Below, piece after piece: positions 1-7,959 of a DNA stretch of 64,000 nucleotides. Source of the stretch: Wenzhouxiangella sp. XN24 (GTDB lineage: Bacteria > Pseudomonadota > Gammaproteobacteria > Steroidobacterales > XN24); assembly GCF_011064545.1 (NCBI RefSeq), contig NZ_JAAMFG010000030.1, positions 174,401 to 238,400 on the forward strand, in the 5' to 3' direction. Both the position numbers and the translations under genes were made by a program. Position 1 is the stretch's first letter, and every line of letters begins with the position of its first letter. Below the pieces are notes generated by a model. It ran no database searches and had not been told where the DNA came from. It saw nothing but the letters and a program-made list of their open reading frames with translations.

Positions 1-1062
1 CGCACCGAGCGCAAGACCGCCCCGGGCTACCGGGGGTTCGCGGTGAACGCCTCGCCGGAGGTCACGCTCGAGGAGGACCTGCAGCGCCGCGACCTGACCG
101 TCAACGCGATGGCCCGCGCACCGGACGGCGAGCTCATCGATCCGTGGGGCGGGAGAAGCGATCTCGAGGCGCGCCAGCTGCGCCACGTCTCGCCGGCGTT
201 CTCAGAGGACCCGGTGCGGATCCTGCGCACCGCCCGCTTCGCCGCACGCTTTCGCGAGCTCGGCTTCACCGTCGCGCCGGACACCCTGCAACTGATGCGC
301 GACATGGTCGCGGCGGGCGAGGCGGATGCGCTGGTGCCCGAGCGGGTCTGGCAGGAGACGCGCCGCGCGCTGGAGACGGCGCGCCCCGACGTATACCTCG
401 AGGTGTTGCGCGACTGCGGTGCGCTGGCCGCCGTGTTCCCGGAGATCGACGCCCTGTTCGGCGTGCCGCAGCCGGCGCGCTGGCACCCGGAAATCGACAC
501 CGGGATCCACATGCTGCTGTGCATGCGCGCCGCCGTCCGCCTGGGACTGGACACCGAGACGCGCTTCGCGGTGCTGCTGCACGATCTCGGCAAGGGCACC
601 ACGCCGGCCGCCAGCTGGCCCGCGCATCACGGCCACGAGGAACGCAGCGTGACGCTTGCACGGCGCCTGTGCGAGCGGCTGCGCGTGCCGGGCAGCTATC
701 GCGAGCTGGCGGAGATCGTGGCGCGCTATCACGGCCTGTGTCATCGCGCGGCCGAATTGCGCCCCGCCACGGTGCTGAAGCTCCTGGAAGGCACCGACGC
801 CCTGCGGCGCCCGGAGCGCTTCGAGAAATTCCTGCTCGCCTGCGAGGCCGACCTGAAGGGCCGCACGGGTCTCGAGGACGCGCCCTATCCGCAGGCAGCG
901 CTGTTGCGCCGCGCGCTGGCGGCCGCCGGGGGCGTGGATGTCCGGCCGCTGGTGGCCGAGGGACTCGCCGGCGAGCAGTTGCGCAACCGGCTGCGCGCCC
1001 TGCGCAGCGAGGCGATCGCCGCGGCCTGCCCGCGCGCCGCACCGCCGGCGGCCGAGGCGTAG
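1..1062 (+). CDS. cca: CCA tRNA nucleotidyltransferase, 5'-truncated by window
   Basis: The protein adds or repairs the 3' CCA of tRNAs in the cytoplasm. The open frame runs in from base 1, so the N-terminal part with the first catalytic carboxylates lies outside the window. What remains (353 codons) contains the class II motif RRDLTVNAMA (about 88-117), the ATP-binding region around DPVRILRTARFAARF (about 211-255), and an HD phosphohydrolase motif HDLGKG (about 580-597), which marks the multifunctional gammaproteobacterial Cca type with a C-terminal HD domain. It converges on uppP, and its stop codon lies inside a 19-bp tandem repeat. Certain as to family. Confidence 0.95.
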   Translation, partial: RTERKTAPGYRGFAVNASPEVTLEEDLQRRDLTVNAMARAPDGELIDPWGGRSDLEARQLRHVSPAFSEDPVRILRTARFAARFRELGFTVAPDTLQLMRDMVAAGEADALVPERVWQETRRALETARPDVYLEVLRDCGALAAVFPEIDALFGVPQPARWHPEIDTGIHMLLCMRAAVRLGLDTETRFAVLLHDLGKGTTPAASWPAHHGHEERSVTLARRLCERLRVPGSYRELAEIVARYHGLCHRAAELRPATVLKLLEGTDALRRPERFEKFLLACEADLKGRTGLEDAPYPQAALLRRALAAAGGVDVRPLVAEGLAGEQLRNRLRALRSEAIAAACPRAAPPAAEA

Positions 1063-1123
1063 ATCCGGGGCTCACGCGTAGATCCGGGGCTCACGCGAAC
1101 ATCCGCGGCTCAGGCGTAGATCC
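1057..1123. repeat. 19-bp tandem repeat across the cca/uppP convergent ends
   Basis: Units of 19 bp (GCGTAGATCCGGGGCTCAC) lie at 1057-1075 and 1076-1094 and are identical. A third, diverged unit is at 1095-1113 and a 10-bp partial unit at 1114-1123. The first unit includes the cca stop codon and the last ones include the uppP stop codon (1110-1112), so the array fills the convergent junction. It probably arose by slippage or duplication of the uppP 3' end. Confidence 0.85.
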
Positions 1124-1907
1124 AGACGAGCACCGCCGCCAGCAACAGCCGATAGACCGCGAACGGCGCCAGGCCGATGCGCCCCAGCAGGGCGATGAAA
1201 CCGCGGATGGTCAGGTAGGCGACCACCCCCGAGACCAGCGTCCCCAGCGACAGCGCCAGCCAGTCGGCGGGCACCGGCGAGCGCACCAGCTTGAGCGACT
1301 CGTAGCAGGTCGCGGCGAGGATCACGGGAATCGACAGCAGGAAGGAGAAGCGCGCGGCCGCCTGGCGCTCCAGGCCGAGAAACAGCGCGGCGGTGATGGT
1401 GATGCCGGAGCGTGAAGTGCCGGGCACCAGCGCCAGCGCCTGGGCGAGGCCGACGATCAGCGCGTCGCGCCAGCCGATGCTGCTCTCGGGACGCTGGTTG
1501 CTGCCGCGCGCGTCCGCCACCCACAGCAGCACGCCGAAGCCCGCGGTCGTCGCCGCGATGACCAGCGGCGAGCGCAGCGCGGTGCTGATGTAGCCGCCGA
1601 ACAGCCCCCCGGCGACGACCGCCGGGATCGTGCCCAGCACCACGAACCAGGCGAGATCGGATTCCCGCGTGCGCGTCCCGCCGCGCAGCGTGCCGAGCGC
1701 ATCGCGGATCATCGGCCACAGCTCGTGGCGAAAATAGAACACCACCGCGCCGAGCGTGCCGACATGCGTGGCGACGTCGAAGGCCAGGCCCTGGTCCTCC
1801 CAGCCCAGCAACACCGGCACCAGAACGAGATGGCCGGAGCTCGAGATCGGCAGGAACTCCGTCAGCCCCTGGATGAAGGCGAGTGCTATCGCGTGCAGCG
1901 GATCCAT
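1110..1907 (-). CDS. uppP: undecaprenyl-diphosphatase UppP (BacA)
   Basis: This integral membrane enzyme dephosphorylates undecaprenyl pyrophosphate to recycle the lipid carrier for peptidoglycan and other envelope polymers. The 265-residue protein has the family signatures EFLPISSSGHL near residue 20 and PGTSRSGITI near residue 165, plus several hydrophobic membrane segments. The length is normal for the family. It ends in the tandem repeat next to cca and is followed upstream, on the same strand, by the MidA-type gene after a 13-bp gap. Confidence 0.95.
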   Translation of the reverse strand: MDPLHAIALAFIQGLTEFLPISSSGHLVLVPVLLGWEDQGLAFDVATHVGTLGAVVFYFRHELWPMIRDALGTLRGGTRTRESDLAWFVVLGTIPAVVAGGLFGGYISTALRSPLVIAATTAGFGVLLWVADARGSNQRPESSIGWRDALIVGLAQALALVPGTSRSGITITAALFLGLERQAAARFSFLLSIPVILAATCYESLKLVRSPVPADWLALSLGTLVSGVVAYLTIRGFIALLGRIGLAPFAVYRLLLAAVLVWIYA

Positions 1908-1920
1908 GCGTCGTCGTCTC

Positions 1921-3066
1921 CTAGAGCCGGTTCGCCAGGTCGAGCAGGCCGAACCCCGCCAGCGGCGGACCGAGGTCCCGGCTCAGGCCGATGACCCGGA
2001 AACGCTCGCCGAGTTCGCCCGGCAACAGCAGCCGCTTGGCCTGCTGCACCTCGGCGATCCCCGCCGCATCATGCCCGGTCGCCTGCAGCATGGCGTCGAT
2101 GCCGTTGCCCGACAGGAAAGCGGCCTGCGTCGTGTAACCCTCGAGCTCCAGGCCCGCCGCGACCCCAGCTTCGGCGATCGCGGTGAAATCCACCCACGCG
2201 CTGAGGTCCTGCAGGCCCGGCCAGAAGAACGGGTCGCCATGCGCGCGATGCCGGTAGTGGCAGATCAGCGTGCCGTCCGGCCGCTCGGGGCCGTAGAGCT
2301 CGCGGCGCGGCAGGCCGTAGTCGATGACCAGCAGCAGGCCGGCGGCCAGGCTGTCGGCGAGGCTGCGCACCCAGGCATGCAGCATCGGCGAGAACTCGGC
2401 CCGGTGGCCTTCCGGAAATGCCTCGCCCAGCTCGATTTCGAGCGCATGGATCACACCCGCGAATTCCGGCTCCGGCGGCAGCAGGGTCCAGGCGAAACCC
2501 GCGCCCTCGCTCTGCACGCCGAGGCGGCGCGGCTCGCCCTGGTGGATCGTGAAGCGTTCCACCGGCAGCGCGTCGGCCACCTCGTTGGCGAGGATCACGC
2601 CGCGAAACTCCCGCGGCAGGGCATCCAGCCAGCGGACGCGCTCGCCCAGCCGCGATCGCTGCCGGTCACGCAACTCGGCGCTCGGCTCGAGCATGCGCCA
2701 GTCGAGCTCCGCCTCCGCCAGTGCCGCCTCGGCGAGGGCGCCGCTGCCGCCGCCGAGCTCGAGCACCGCGCCGCCGCCAATGGCCTCCAGCACCGCCTCG
2801 ACCTGGCGCGCGATGCAGCGGCCGAACAGCGGCGAGATCTCCGGCGCGGTGGTGAAGTCACCGGTCGGGCCCAGCTTGGACGCCCCCCCGCTGTAGTAGC
2901 CCAGCTCCGGCGTGTACAGGACCCGCTCCATGTAGCGGCTGAAGCTGATCGCCCCGCCGGCGCGAATGATCTCCTCGTGCAGGCTGTCCGCGAGCGCGGC
3001 GCTGCAGGCCCGGGCCTCGGGCCCGGGGTCGGGGATCGATGGAGATGGGGAATACAGTGGCGGCAA
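1921..3066 (-). CDS. MidA/NDUFAF7-family SAM-dependent methyltransferase
   Basis: About 381 residues, similar to bacterial members of the family of the mitochondrial complex I assembly methyltransferase NDUFAF7/MidA. Seen: YYSGGASKLGPTGDFTTAPEIS near the N-terminus, a SAM-binding glycine motif (LELGGGSGALAEA), then ILANEVADALPVERF and VIDYGLPRRELY. The substrate is unknown. No ATG or GTG lies in frame close to the conserved N-terminus; TTG codons at 3066 and 3078 are the plausible starts, neither with a clear ribosome site. The start is divergent from the pteridine reductase at 3121, so the two share a very short promoter region. Longer in-frame extension leftwards is antisense to that gene and was not accepted. 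Confidence 0.85.
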   Translation of the reverse strand: MPPLYSPSPSIPDPGPEARACSAALADSLHEEIIRAGGAISFSRYMERVLYTPELGYYSGGASKLGPTGDFTTAPEISPLFGRCIARQVEAVLEAIGGGAVLELGGGSGALAEAALAEAELDWRMLEPSAELRDRQRSRLGERVRWLDALPREFRGVILANEVADALPVERFTIHQGEPRRLGVQSEGAGFAWTLLPPEPEFAGVIHALEIELGEAFPEGHRAEFSPMLHAWVRSLADSLAAGLLLVIDYGLPRRELYGPERPDGTLICHYRHRAHGDPFFWPGLQDLSAWVDFTAIAEAGVAAGLELEGYTTQAAFLSGNGIDAMLQATGHDAAGIAEVQQAKRLLLPGELGERFRVIGLSRDLGPPLAGFGLLDLANRL

Positions 3067-3120
3067 AGTTCGCGACAATGGCGTCGCGCGGGCGGCGACG
3101 GGAAAGCGGGGGAATCGTAC

Positions 3121-3885
3121 ATGAGCAATGACAACACCGGCTACCGGGCGCTGGCGGGCCGCACGGCACTGGTCACCGGCGGCGCGCGGCGTCTCGGCGC
3201 GGCGATCGCCACCGCCTTCCATGCCGCCGGGGCGAACGTCGTGGTGCATTACCGCGCCTCGGACGCCGACGCGAGGGCGCTGGCCGCCGGCCTCGATGCC
3301 GTCCGGCCCGGCGCCACGGCCCTGCTGCAGGGCGACCTGCTGGACGCGGCCGCCCTGCCGGAGCTCGCGGCGCGCGCGGCCGCCGCCTTCGACGGGCTCG
3401 ACATCCTGGTGAACAACGCGTCCAGCTTCTATCCGACGCCCGTCGGCACCATCAGCCTCGAGCAATGGGACGACCTGGTCGGCAGCAACCTGCGTGCGCC
3501 GCTGTTTTTGTCCCAGGCGGCCGCGCCGTGGCTGCGGCGCGACGGCGGGCTGATCATCAACATGCTCGACGTGCACGCGCGCCGGCCCTTGCCCGGCCAT
3601 CCGGTGTACTGCGCCGCGAAGGCGGGGCTCGAGATGCTGACCTACGCGCTGGCCGGCGAGCTCGGCCCGGAGATCCGCGTCAACGGCATCGCGCCGGGGG
3701 CGATCCTGTGGCCGGAAAGCGGCGTCCCGGACGAGGAGAAGGCCGCCACCGTCGCCGGCATCGCGCTCGGACGCACCGGTTCACCGGCGGACATCGCCGC
3801 CTGTGCGCTGTACCTCGCCGCCGAGGGCCGCTACGTCAACGGCCAGGTCATCGCCGTGGACGGCGGGCGGCACCTCGGCTTTTGA
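3121..3885 (+). CDS. pteridine reductase, SDR family
   Basis: A short-chain dehydrogenase of 254 residues. The cofactor motif is TGGARRLG rather than the usual TGxxxGxG, the arginine form typical of NADPH-dependent pteridine reductases (PTR1/FolM-like). NNAS follows near residue 100, and the catalytic Tyr-Lys is in PVYCAAKAG. It ends with the SDR C-terminus (NGQVIAVDGG). Its likely role is reduction of dihydrobiopterin- or dihydrofolate-type pterins; the nearby folB and folK support a pterin link. It converges on the S41 peptidase with a 2-bp gap. Another SDR role cannot be excluded. Confidence 0.85.
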   Translation: MSNDNTGYRALAGRTALVTGGARRLGAAIATAFHAAGANVVVHYRASDADARALAAGLDAVRPGATALLQGDLLDAAALPELAARAAAAFDGLDILVNNASSFYPTPVGTISLEQWDDLVGSNLRAPLFLSQAAAPWLRRDGGLIINMLDVHARRPLPGHPVYCAAKAGLEMLTYALAGELGPEIRVNGIAPGAILWPESGVPDEEKAATVAGIALGRTGSPADIAACALYLAAEGRYVNGQVIAVDGGRHLGF

Positions 3886-3887
3886 CA

Positions 3888-5195
3888 CTAGAACGCATTG
3901 TTCGGCCGGTAGCGCGGCGGGTCGCTGCGGAATTCGCGCTGGCGCTCGAATTCGACGGCGATATCGGCCTGCGGACAGAAACCGAATTGCAGCCAGTGCA
4001 CTGAGGCGTCGAACGAGGCCTCACCCGGCGTGCCGAAGGGCACGTCCAGCGTGTCACCGGCGGCACAAAGCGGCTCGATGCCATCGAAATAGCCGCCCAC
4101 GTTCAGGCTGTTGACCGTCTCGAAAGACACCGGGCGCAGCACCTGTTCGCAGAACAGGAACCCGAGCTGGCCGACCGGCTTGCCGAAAGTCGCGCTGCCT
4201 ACGGTGGCGGCGGTGATGTAGGGCGGCAGGCTGTTGACCAGGATTTCCGAGGCCGAGGCAGTGGACTCGGTCGTGATGAGCACCACCTTGTCGAGCAGCA
4301 GCGCGCGGTCGGGCGGGTCGCTGGTGAAGAAGAACGTCTGGTTGCGGTTGCTGTTCTGGTCGTTGTAGATGTAGCGCGCGAACGCCTGGCCCGGCGCGGT
4401 GCGGCTGGCGAGCAGGTCGGCGAAATGCTCCGTCACGCTGATGAGCCCGCCGCCGTTGTAGCGCAGGTCAACGATCAGTTGCGTGACGCCTGCCGCGGAG
4501 AAGGTATCGAAGGCCGTGTTCAGCGCCGGCACACCCGGTTCCGTGAAATTGCGGAACACGAGGTAGCCGGTGGTGACGCCATCCACCTCGAAGACGCGCG
4601 TCCCGGTGACCGGCGGAATGGTGACGACGGCCTTGGTCAGGATGGGATTCAGCACCTCGCCGTCCGGGTTCTCGAAGGTCAGTTCGAACTGGTAGCCGAT
4701 CTCGCTGGGCCCCAGCGAGCCCGAGAAGCCCTCCGGGCTCGCCAGCACCTCCTCGATCGGCACGCCGTCCACGGCGAGGATGCGACTGCCGCGCACCAGC
4801 CCGGCGTCGTCGGCCGGTCCCCCCTCGAACACGTCCACCGCGACCTGCACGCCGTCGTCCTCGACCGAGCGGAAACCCACGCCGACGAACTGGCTCTCGC
4901 CGAACAGGGCCTCTTCCTCCGCCTGGGTGGTGATGTAGCTGAATCGATCGAGCGGTTCGAAGCGCAAGGCGTCGAGCAGCGCCTCGGGCGACTCGAAGCT
5001 CGCCGGATCGACCTCCGGGAGTTCCTCGTACCAGAAATACCACTGCTGCATGGTCTCGTAGACCGCCTGGTTCTGGGCGGCGATGCTGCACTCGCTGGTG
5101 ATCGGTTCAGGGTCGCTCGAACCGCCGCCACAGGCGGCCAGGGCAAGACCCAGCAATACGGCGGGCAGACGGCGCACCGGACGTGAAATCTTCAT
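3888..5195 (-). CDS. S41-family peptidase, predicted lipoprotein
   Basis: A 435-residue secreted protease. The N-terminus has a lipoprotein signal (MKISRPVRRLP..., lipobox LAAC), so it is probably anchored in a membrane facing the periplasm. A PDZ-like region follows (around GGPADDAGLVRGSRILAVDG). The tail-specific protease core comes next, with the nucleophile region STASASEILVNSLP and a lysine in GKPVGQLGF. The start codon overlaps the folK stop (ATGA), so it is the third gene of the folB-folK operon, an odd partner for folate enzymes. Confidence 0.88.
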   Translation of the reverse strand: MKISRPVRRLPAVLLGLALAACGGGSSDPEPITSECSIAAQNQAVYETMQQWYFWYEELPEVDPASFESPEALLDALRFEPLDRFSYITTQAEEEALFGESQFVGVGFRSVEDDGVQVAVDVFEGGPADDAGLVRGSRILAVDGVPIEEVLASPEGFSGSLGPSEIGYQFELTFENPDGEVLNPILTKAVVTIPPVTGTRVFEVDGVTTGYLVFRNFTEPGVPALNTAFDTFSAAGVTQLIVDLRYNGGGLISVTEHFADLLASRTAPGQAFARYIYNDQNSNRNQTFFFTSDPPDRALLLDKVVLITTESTASASEILVNSLPPYITAATVGSATFGKPVGQLGFLFCEQVLRPVSFETVNSLNVGGYFDGIEPLCAAGDTLDVPFGTPGEASFDASVHWLQFGFCPQADIAVEFERQREFRSDPPRYRPNNAF

Positions 5196-5698
5196 AACGC
5201 AACCTCCGCGGCGAAATCGCCCTCCACCCGGGTGAGTGGATGGCGCGCGCCGTCATAAGTTCCCCACAGCTCGGAGAAGCTCCGGCCGAGCACCGGGTGG
5301 ATGCGATCCCCGGCGAGGTCCGCCAGCGGTCGCAGGACAAAGGGATAACGGGTGATCTCGTCGCGCGGCAGCTGCACGCCGTGCTCGTCGATCACGAGGT
5401 CGCCGTACAGCAACAGGTCGAGATCCAGCGTGCGCGGCGCGAATTTCTCCTCGCCCCGGACCCGGCCATGGGCCGCCTCGATGGCGCCCAGCGCCGCGAC
5501 CACCTCGTGCACGTCGTCCTCGGTCTCGAAGGCGATCACCAGGTTGAGGAAATCCTCGCCGCTGAACCCGACCGGACTGTTGCGATAGACCGGCGAAAGG
5601 CGGAGCACCCCGAAGCGCTCGGCCAGCGCCCGCAGCCCCAGCCCGAGGTGGCGACGGGGTTCCACGTTGCTGCCGGCGCCGATGTAGACCTCAGGCAT
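5192..5698 (-). CDS. folK: HPPK, 6-hydroxymethyl-dihydropterin pyrophosphokinase
   Basis: FolK transfers pyrophosphate from ATP to 6-hydroxymethyl-7,8-dihydropterin in folate synthesis. The 168-residue protein has the start IGAGSNVEPRRHL, the central FLNLVIAFET and the signature RxxRxxAPRTLDLDLLLYG (here EEKFAPRTLDLDLLLYG), followed by LPRDEITRYPFVLRPL. Its first codons overlap the 3' end of folB by 8 bp and its stop overlaps the S41 peptidase start by 4 bp, so all three are translationally coupled. Confidence 0.95.
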   Translation of the reverse strand: MPEVYIGAGSNVEPRRHLGLGLRALAERFGVLRLSPVYRNSPVGFSGEDFLNLVIAFETEDDVHEVVAALGAIEAAHGRVRGEEKFAPRTLDLDLLLYGDLVIDEHGVQLPRDEITRYPFVLRPLADLAGDRIHPVLGRSFSELWGTYDGARHPLTRVEGDFAAEVAL

Positions 5699-6056
5699 GG
5701 AAATCCGCCGAGGTCCGCTCGATGCACACGCCCACGTCGCGCGCGCCGCGGATCGCCCCGGGCTTGTTGAGCGTCACCTTGACGCGGGGCACGTCGAACT
5801 CGGTGCAGACGATCGCGGCGATGCGTTCGGCGAGGGTCTCGACCAGCTGGAAGCTGGAGCCCTCGACGAACTCGATGAGGCGCTTGGCGACCGCCTTGTA
5901 GTTCAGCGTGTCCTCGATGCTGTCGGAGGCGGCGGCGCGCCGGATGTCCGCTGCGATCTCGAGGTTGATGCTGACGGTCTGGCGGATGCGCCGCTCCCAC
6001 TCGTAGATGCCGATGACGGTCTCCACGCGCAGGTCATTGAGAAATATCGTGTCCAC
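5691..6056 (-). CDS. folB: dihydroneopterin aldolase
   Basis: FolB converts 7,8-dihydroneopterin to 6-hydroxymethyl-dihydropterin, the substrate of FolK next door. The 121-residue protein begins with the typical MDTIFLNDLRVETVIGIYEWE, has NYKAVAKRLIEFVEGSSFQLVETLAERIA in the middle, and ends with the VPRVKVTLNKPGA strand. It is the first gene of the folB-folK-peptidase operon and starts 8 bp from the end of tsaD on the same strand. No plsY lies between tsaD and folB, unlike many gammaproteobacteria. Confidence 0.95.
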   Translation of the reverse strand: MDTIFLNDLRVETVIGIYEWERRIRQTVSINLEIAADIRRAAASDSIEDTLNYKAVAKRLIEFVEGSSFQLVETLAERIAAIVCTEFDVPRVKVTLNKPGAIRGARDVGVCIERTSADFHA

Positions 6057-6064
6057 CGTTGTCC

Positions 6065-7111
6065 TCAGTTGGCCGGCGATGCGCCGGATGTTGCCGCGCC
6101 GGGCGGGCGCAGGGTTTCCAGGTCCCAGCGGGCCCGCGCCTCGATGGCCGGCGATTCCGCTTCGCCGGCTGCCAGGCGCAGCATACCGGCGTAGGCGATC
6201 ATCGCGCCATTGTCGGTGCAGAACTCGAGCCGCGGATAAAACACCTCCGCGCCGATCTCCTGCGCCGCCGCCGCGAGGCGCTCGCGCAGCCGCCGGTTGG
6301 CGCCCACGCCGCCGGCGATCACCAGCCGCTGGATCCCGGTCTGTTCCGCGGCGCGCAGGCTCTTGCCGACGAGCGTGTCTACGATCGCCTCCTGGAACTC
6401 CCAGGCCACGTCCGCCCGGGCGTTTTCGTCCATGTCGAGATCGCGGATTCCGGTGATGACCGCGGTCTTCAGGCCGCTGAAGCTGAAATCCAGCCCGGGC
6501 CGGTTGAGCATCGGGCGCGGCAGCCGCAGGCGCCCGGGAGAGCCGCCCTCGGCGAGGCGGGCCAGCTCAGGCCCACCCGGATAGCCGAGCCCCAGCACCT
6601 TGGCGGTCTTGTCGAAGGCTTCGCCGGCGGCATCGTCGAGCGTCTCGCCGAGCACCCGGTAGCGCCCGAGGCCCGTGACCTCGACGAGCATGCTGTGGCC
6701 GCCGGAAACCAGCAGGGCGATGAAGGGGAACGACGGGGCCGGGTCCTCGAGCATCGGCGCCAGCAGGTGGCCCTCCATGTGGTGCACGCCGACGGCCGGC
6801 ACACCCCAGGCCCAGGCAAGACTGCGCCCGAGACAGGCGCCGACCAGCAGGGCGCCGATCAGTCCGGGACCGGCGGTATACGCCACCCCGTCGATCTCTT
6901 CCGGCGCGCTGCCGGCCTCCGCAAGCACCTGTTTTATCATGGGTAAAAGCTTGCGGACGTGGTCGCGCGAGGCCAGTTCCGGCACCACGCCGCCGAACTC
7001 GGCATGCAGCTGCACCTGGCTGTAGAGCCCGTGCGCCAGCAGGCCGCGCTCCCCGTCCATGACGGCCACGCCGGTCTCGTCACAGGACGTTTCGATGCCC
7101 AGAATCCGCAT
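6065..7111 (-). CDS. tsaD: tRNA N6-adenosine threonylcarbamoyltransferase TsaD
   Basis: TsaD transfers threonylcarbamoyl to A37 of ANN-decoding tRNAs, working with TsaB and TsaE. The 348-residue protein starts [17 protein letters not shown], has the metal-binding [10 protein letters not shown], the ATPase-like [11 protein letters not shown] and [13 protein letters not shown] segments, and [12 protein letters not shown] near the end. It is divergent from rpsU, the classic gammaproteobacterial arrangement, and leads into folB on the same strand. Confidence 0.97.
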   Translation of the reverse strand: MRILGIETSCDETGVAVMDGERGLLAHGLYSQVQLHAEFGGVVPELASRDHVRKLLPMIKQVLAEAGSAPEEIDGVAYTAGPGLIGALLVGACLGRSLAWAWGVPAVGVHHMEGHLLAPMLEDPAPSFPFIALLVSGGHSMLVEVTGLGRYRVLGETLDDAAGEAFDKTAKVLGLGYPGGPELARLAEGGSPGRLRLPRPMLNRPGLDFSFSGLKTAVITGIRDLDMDENARADVAWEFQEAIVDTLVGKSLRAAEQTGIQRLVIAGGVGANRRLRERLAAAAQEIGAEVFYPRLEFCTDNGAMIAYAGMLRLAAGEAESPAIEARARWDLETLRPPGAATSGASPAN

Positions 7112-7155
7112 GATCTTTTCCTGTTCTCCTACTGGCTTTCACCCGCGAGGCCCGC

Positions 7156-7161
7156 TAGAAT
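7156..7161 (+). promoter_or_regulatory. candidate -10 box for the rpsU operon
   Basis: TAGAAT lies 65 bp before the rpsU start in the 114-bp tsaD-rpsU divergent spacer. A weak -35-like TGGCTT is at 7133-7138, with 17-bp spacing. The assignment rests on the near-consensus -10 alone. Confidence 0.35.
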
Positions 7162-7225
7162 GGTCGGTCTTTACCCGGCCAGACCAGTCGCCGGGCCCAG
7201 CCAAACGTGACGGTGGTGAGCTTTA

Positions 7226-7441
7226 ATGCCTGGTGTACGCGTACGCGAAAATGAATACTTCGATGCCGCCCTGCGGCGCTTCAAGCGGGCCTGTGAAAAG
7301 GCCGGCGTCCTGACCGAACTGCGTCGCAGGGAGTTCTACGAGAAGCCGACCCAGGAACGCAAGCGGAAGAAGGCCGCGGCCGTGAAGCGTCACGCCAAGC
7401 GGATCCAGCGCGAGCAGTCCCGCCGCAAGCGTCTATTCTGA
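7226..7441 (+). CDS. rpsU: 30S ribosomal protein S21
   Basis: A 71-residue basic protein of the small ribosomal subunit, matching the S21 family end to end: [21 protein letters not shown], the [21 protein letters not shown] helix region and a lysine/arginine-rich tail. First gene of the macromolecular-synthesis operon rpsU-yqeY-dnaG-rpoD, which links translation, replication priming and transcription initiation. Confidence 0.97.
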   Translation: MPGVRVRENEYFDAALRRFKRACEKAGVLTELRRREFYEKPTQERKRKKAAAVKRHAKRIQREQSRRKRLF

Positions 7442-7474
7442 CCCCCACGCCCGCCCCGGGGCAATCTCGCCGCC

Positions 7475-7921
7475 ATGTCCGTCAAAAACCGCCTCAGGGA
7501 AGACATGAAGCAGGCCATGCGCTCCGGCGACAAGGCCAGGCTCGGCGTGATCCGCATGGCGCTCGCCGCCATCCAGCAGCGCGAGGTCGATGAGCGGGTG
7601 GAGCTCGACGACACCGCCGTGCTCGGCGTCATCGAGAAGATGATCAAGCAGCGGCGCGAGTCCATCGAACAGTACCGCGCCGGCCGGCGCGACGACCTCG
7701 CCGACCGCGAGGCCGCCGAGATCGACGTGCTCTCCGGCTACCTCCCCGAGCCCCTGTCGGCCGCCGAGCTCGATGCACTCATCCGCAGCACGATCGAGAA
7801 GACCGGCGCCACGTCCATGAAAGACATGGGCCGCGTCATGGCCGAGTTGCGCACCGAGGCCCAGGGCCGCGCCGACATGGCCGTGCTGAGCGCCCGCGTG
7901 AAGGCCATCCTCGCGGGCTGA
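7475..7921 (+). CDS. GatB/YqeY domain protein
   Basis: A 148-residue YqeY-type protein (MSVKNRLREDMKQAMRSGDKARLGVIRM at the start; a second helical half ending in DMAVLSARVKAIL). The family resembles the tail domain of the GatB amidotransferase subunit and may bind tRNA; its exact job is not known. It sits 33 bp after rpsU and 38 bp before dnaG, a conserved position in gammaproteobacteria. Confidence 0.92.
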   Translation: MSVKNRLREDMKQAMRSGDKARLGVIRMALAAIQQREVDERVELDDTAVLGVIEKMIKQRRESIEQYRAGRRDDLADREAAEIDVLSGYLPEPLSAAELDALIRSTIEKTGATSMKDMGRVMAELRTEAQGRADMAVLSARVKAILAG

Positions 7922-7959
7922 CCGCATGACACGATTCGCACGCTGATGGCCGCACGCTG

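Noticed and set aside
1756..3885. 709-codon frame fused to the pteridine reductase
   Set aside because: Its first 455 codons are antisense to uppP and the MidA gene; the real start is ATG 3121.
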